Source: JBBEDS01 sp040881175 (GTDB taxonomy: Bacteria > Patescibacteriota > Minisyncoccia > 2-02-FULL-40-12 > IGHO2-01-FULL-4-A). Taken from it: 64,000 bases of DNA. The stretch lies in NCBI GenBank assembly GCA_040881175.1, contig JBBEDS010000014.1, forward strand, positions 1-64,000, given 5' to 3'. A program made the translations under genes and the position numbers. The number at the start of each line of letters is the position of its first letter. Within the stretch, counting starts at the first letter, position 1. Shown piece after piece: positions 61,511-64,000 of this stretch. The notes under the pieces were generated by a model. That model was not told the origin of the DNA. It did not search any database and saw only the letters and a program-made list of their open reading frames with translations.

Positions 61511-62818
61511 ATGCTAGACACAAAACAATTCGTTTCGGCGATCAAACAGATCACTGAAGAAAAGGGCATTCCCGAAGAGAAGGTCGTAGAGACAATAGAG
61601 GCTGCTATCGCTGCGGCATACAAGAAGGACTATGGAGAGAAGGGCCAGATCGTTCGGGCAAAGTTAGACCAGGAAACCGGGGATATTTCTATTACCCAGG
61701 TTAAGTTTGTAGTGGAAGGAGTAGACGAAGAAGGCAATATTATCGGAGAGCTGCCCGAAAGACATGTCGCCGAAGCTGCAGCTCATGAGAAGCCACAGGA
61801 AACAGAAGAAGAGGGTGGTGATGATCTTAAGGTTAAATTTAACCCTGAAAAATACATAACCCTGGAGGAGGTTAAGAAGATAAACAAGAAACTGAAGATT
61901 GGCGACGAGCTAATTATTAAGCTTGAGCCAAAGACAGAGTTTGGCCGCATTGCTGCCCAAACTGCCAAGCAGGTTATTATTCAGAGATTGAGAGAAGTTG
62001 AGAGGGAGGCGGTATTCAGTGAATTTAAGGAAAAAGAGGGCGAAGTTGCTTCTGGTGTTGTCCAAAGGATCGAAGGCCGTTTGGTATATATCGATCTTGG
62101 CCGGACTAATGGATTGCTCATTCCAGCTGAGCAGCTCTACTTCGACAACTACAGGATTGGGCAGAGATTAAGGTTCTTAATTCTTAGAGTGGAAGAAACA
62201 AATCGTGGACCCGCAGTATTGCTTTCCCGATCCCACCCAAGATTAGTTCTTAAACTTTTTGAATTTGAAGTTCCGGAAATTGAGGCTGGCAGCGTTGAGA
62301 TCAAAGCTATTGCTAGAGAGGCTGGATCAAGATCTAAGGTCGCTGTCGTATCGAATGAAGAGGGGGTAGACCCTATCGGATCGCTCGTTGGACAAAAAGG
62401 AGTCAGAGTTCAGACAGTAATTAATGAATTGGGTAACGAGAAGATTGATATCATAGAGTGGAGCGAAGACCCGGAAAAATTCATTACCAACGCCTTGTCT
62501 CCAGCGAAGATCGTTGATGTTAAGGTTGTTAGCCAAGAGAAAAGACATGCCCTAGTTGAAGTTGCTGACGACCAGTTCTCTCTTGCCATAGGCAAAAAGG
62601 GACAAAATGTCAGACTCGCTGCAAAACTTACCGGCTGGAAGATCGATGTCAGGGCCCCGCAGGCCCAGATGTCAGCCGAAGAGGCTTTGACGGAATCAGA
62701 GGAGAGCGAGGAGTCTAATAAAGTAGAAGCTCTTAACGTGGAGGAGCAAGACAACAGGGAAGAGCCGAAAGCAGAAGAGGTAAAGCCTGAAGGAAAAGAA
62801 GAAGACAAAAAAGAATAA
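61511..62818 (+). CDS. nusA: Transcription elongation/termination factor NusA
   Basis: 435 aa. N-terminal RNAP-binding domain with an acidic insert (about 95-110), S1 domain at about 175-245 (GEVASGVVQRIEGRLVYIDL), then two KH domains including DPIGSLVGQKGVRVQTVINEL (two parts) and FSLAIGKKGQNVRLAAKLTGW. A Glu-rich tail (about 398-435) replaces the C-terminal repeats of proteobacteria. NusA's target here includes the 16S leader; nusB and nusG are also in the window. Confidence 0.94.
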   Translation: MLDTKQFVSAIKQITEEKGIPEEKVVETIEAAIAAAYKKDYGEKGQIVRAKLDQETGDISITQVKFVVEGVDEEGNIIGELPERHVAEAAAHEKPQETEEEGGDDLKVKFNPEKYITLEEVKKINKKLKIGDELIIKLEPKTEFGRIAAQTAKQVIIQRLREVEREAVFSEFKEKEGEVASGVVQRIEGRLVYIDLGRTNGLLIPAEQLYFDNYRIGQRLRFLILRVEETNRGPAVLLSRSHPRLVLKLFEFEVPEIEAGSVEIKAIAREAGSRSKVAVVSNEEGVDPIGSLVGQKGVRVQTVINELGNEKIDIIEWSEDPEKFITNALSPAKIVDVKVVSQEKRHALVEVADDQFSLAIGKKGQNVRLAAKLTGWKIDVRAPQAQMSAEEALTESEESEESNKVEALNVEEQDNREEPKAEEVKPEGKEEDKKE

Positions 62819-64000
62819 TGAACATTACATCTAAAAAACTAGCAGACTCAAAAGTGGAGCTGACTGTCGATCTTGATAAGAACGACCTAGCTTCATATGT
62901 CCGAGAGACAGAAGAGCAACTGGCTAAGGAAATAAAGATGGAGGGTTTTCGACAAGGAAAAGCTCCAAAAGAGATTATTCGCAAGAAGATAGGCGAAGAT
63001 AAGATAAAAGAAGAGGCTCTGCAAACTGCAGTTCAGTCCAGTTTGCGAGAAGCATTGGCCCAAGAGAAGCTGGACGTAATAGACCAGGCAGATTTTAAGA
63101 TTAAAGAGAATTCTGCAGACAAGTTGGTATACAACGTGACCTTCGTAGTCTTTCCTGAAGTAAATCTGAGCGAGTACAAGAATCTTGGCGTAAAAAAGAA
63201 CGAGGTTTCCGTAGAAGACTCCGAAATTGATAAAGTACTCAATGATGTCCAGAAGTCCAGGACAACCTTTAACGAGGTTAAAAGGCCGGCAGAAAAAGGA
63301 GACAGAGCGGAGGTTGATTTTACAATAAAAGACAAGGGAACGGTAATTGATGGTGGCAAGAGCCAGAACCACCCTGTTGTTTTGGGGGACGGCCTTTTCG
63401 TTCCAGGATTTGAGGAACAGATTATTGGTATGACCACGGGAGAAACTAAGAATTTTTCTTTAAAGATCCCACTGGACTATTACCAGAAAGCAATAGCCGG
63501 CAAAGATCTTGATTTTGAAGTAACGGTCAATAAGGTAGAGGACCGATCTCTGCCAGAGTTGAACGACGAGTTTGCCAAGACTTTGGGCAAATTCAGTTCT
63601 ATGGATGAGGTCAAGGATAATATAAGGAAAGGCCTTACCATAGAAAAAGAAGGTAAGGAGAAGGACAGAATAAGGCTGGCTATACTTGATAAGATTGGTG
63701 AGAAAACCAAGATTGAGGCACCAGATGTTTTAATAGAAAAAAGAATCGATGACATGATCTCAGGCTTGGATAACGAACTTCATCAAAAAGGAATGGAGCT
63801 AGGTCCGTATCTTGCGCATATTAAAAAGACTCAGGATGATCTGAGGAAAGAGTGGCGACCTCAGGCAGAAGCCCAGGTTAAAATGAGCCTAATCGCAAGA
63901 GCCGTTGCTAAAGAAGAAAAGCTGGTTGTGAGTGATGAAGATGTTAACAATGAGTTGCAAGCTGTTTTACAGCAGCATGTTCTGAAAAATCAAGGAGATA
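62818..64000 (+). CDS. tig: Trigger factor, 3' end beyond the window
   Basis: At least 394 aa, starting at ATG 62818 in a 1-base overlap with the nusA stop (TAATG). Ribosome-binding signature GFRQGKAPKEII (about 43-54), a PPIase FKBP-like middle (about 150-245) and the C-terminal chaperone arms. Ribosome-bound chaperone for nascent chains. The normal size is about 430-450 aa, so only the end is missing. Confidence 0.94.
   Translation, partial: MNITSKKLADSKVELTVDLDKNDLASYVRETEEQLAKEIKMEGFRQGKAPKEIIRKKIGEDKIKEEALQTAVQSSLREALAQEKLDVIDQADFKIKENSADKLVYNVTFVVFPEVNLSEYKNLGVKKNEVSVEDSEIDKVLNDVQKSRTTFNEVKRPAEKGDRAEVDFTIKDKGTVIDGGKSQNHPVVLGDGLFVPGFEEQIIGMTTGETKNFSLKIPLDYYQKAIAGKDLDFEVTVNKVEDRSLPELNDEFAKTLGKFSSMDEVKDNIRKGLTIEKEGKEKDRIRLAILDKIGEKTKIEAPDVLIEKRIDDMISGLDNELHQKGMELGPYLAHIKKTQDDLRKEWRPQAEAQVKMSLIARAVAKEEKLVVSDEDVNNELQAVLQQHVLKNQGD

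Overview
The window reads as one chromosomal segment of a small-genome Patescibacteria/CPR bacterium, most likely Parcubacteria. Supporting signs: a 16S rRNA carrying a LAGLIDADG group I intron and CPR-like departures at normally invariant positions; reduced versions of core enzymes (ThrRS without its editing half, a short YebC, a PheRS of single-chain layout); rplK not followed by rplA (some Parcubacteria are known to lack L1); a CPR-type PrgI/VirB6/VirB4 secretion cluster; and many genes with no Shine-Dalgarno sequence and a promoter almost touching the start codon. The assignment is inference from sequence only. Two 100-N scaffold gaps interrupt the window (10089-10188 inside miaA; 22494-22593 after the 16S gene).

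Layout. 1-9.8 kb: end of a tRNA-Asp, a small membrane protein, a mitochondrial-like PheRS, gyrB, secE-nusG-rplK, a thymidylate pair (tmk plus a double ThyX-like protein), gatB and two coiled-coil proteins. 9.7-15.6 kb: miaA, a membrane protein, thrS and dnaE. 15.6-19.6 kb: rpmF-nusB-rnc-rpsP-khpA-trmD and two hypotheticals. 19.6-22.7 kb: a stand-alone 16S rRNA unit with its own promoter, RNase III-type processing stem, an 878-nt group I intron and a terminator, with no 23S or 5S visible. 22.6-35.6 kb: SIMPL protein, RNA methyltransferase, rnhB, gapdh, split transketolase, uracil-DNA glycosylase, tRNA-Ile, LOG protein, tRNA-Ala, Nudix, MazG, UvrD helicase and rsmA. 35.6-46.6 kb: surface/secretion region starting with a small secreted protein that shows a textbook -1 frameshift signal, followed by the VirB6/PrgI/VirB4-type cluster. 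46.6-55.3 kb: origin neighbourhood, with flippase, khpB, yidC, yidD, rnpA and rpmH running left from dnaA, and dnaN, a DUF721-like gene and a PBP1A around it. 55.4-64 kb: tyrS, ruvC, yebC, ruvB, a strong orphan promoter driving a highly structured unassigned ncRNA, pilB, nusA and the start of trigger factor.

Taken together the segment is housekeeping (replication origin, translation, tRNA/rRNA maturation, DNA repair, partial glycolysis/pentose phosphate) plus cell-surface export machinery (T4SS-like cluster, type IV pilus ATPase, YidC, PBP1A, flippase). The most unusual items are the -1 frameshift cassette at 35811-35893, the orphan structured RNA at 59364-59565, the intron-bearing unlinked 16S unit with a processing stem that brackets it, and several enzymes missing otherwise hallmark residues or domains (PheRS, ThrRS, Fe-S uracil glycosylase, RNase HII, ThyX).
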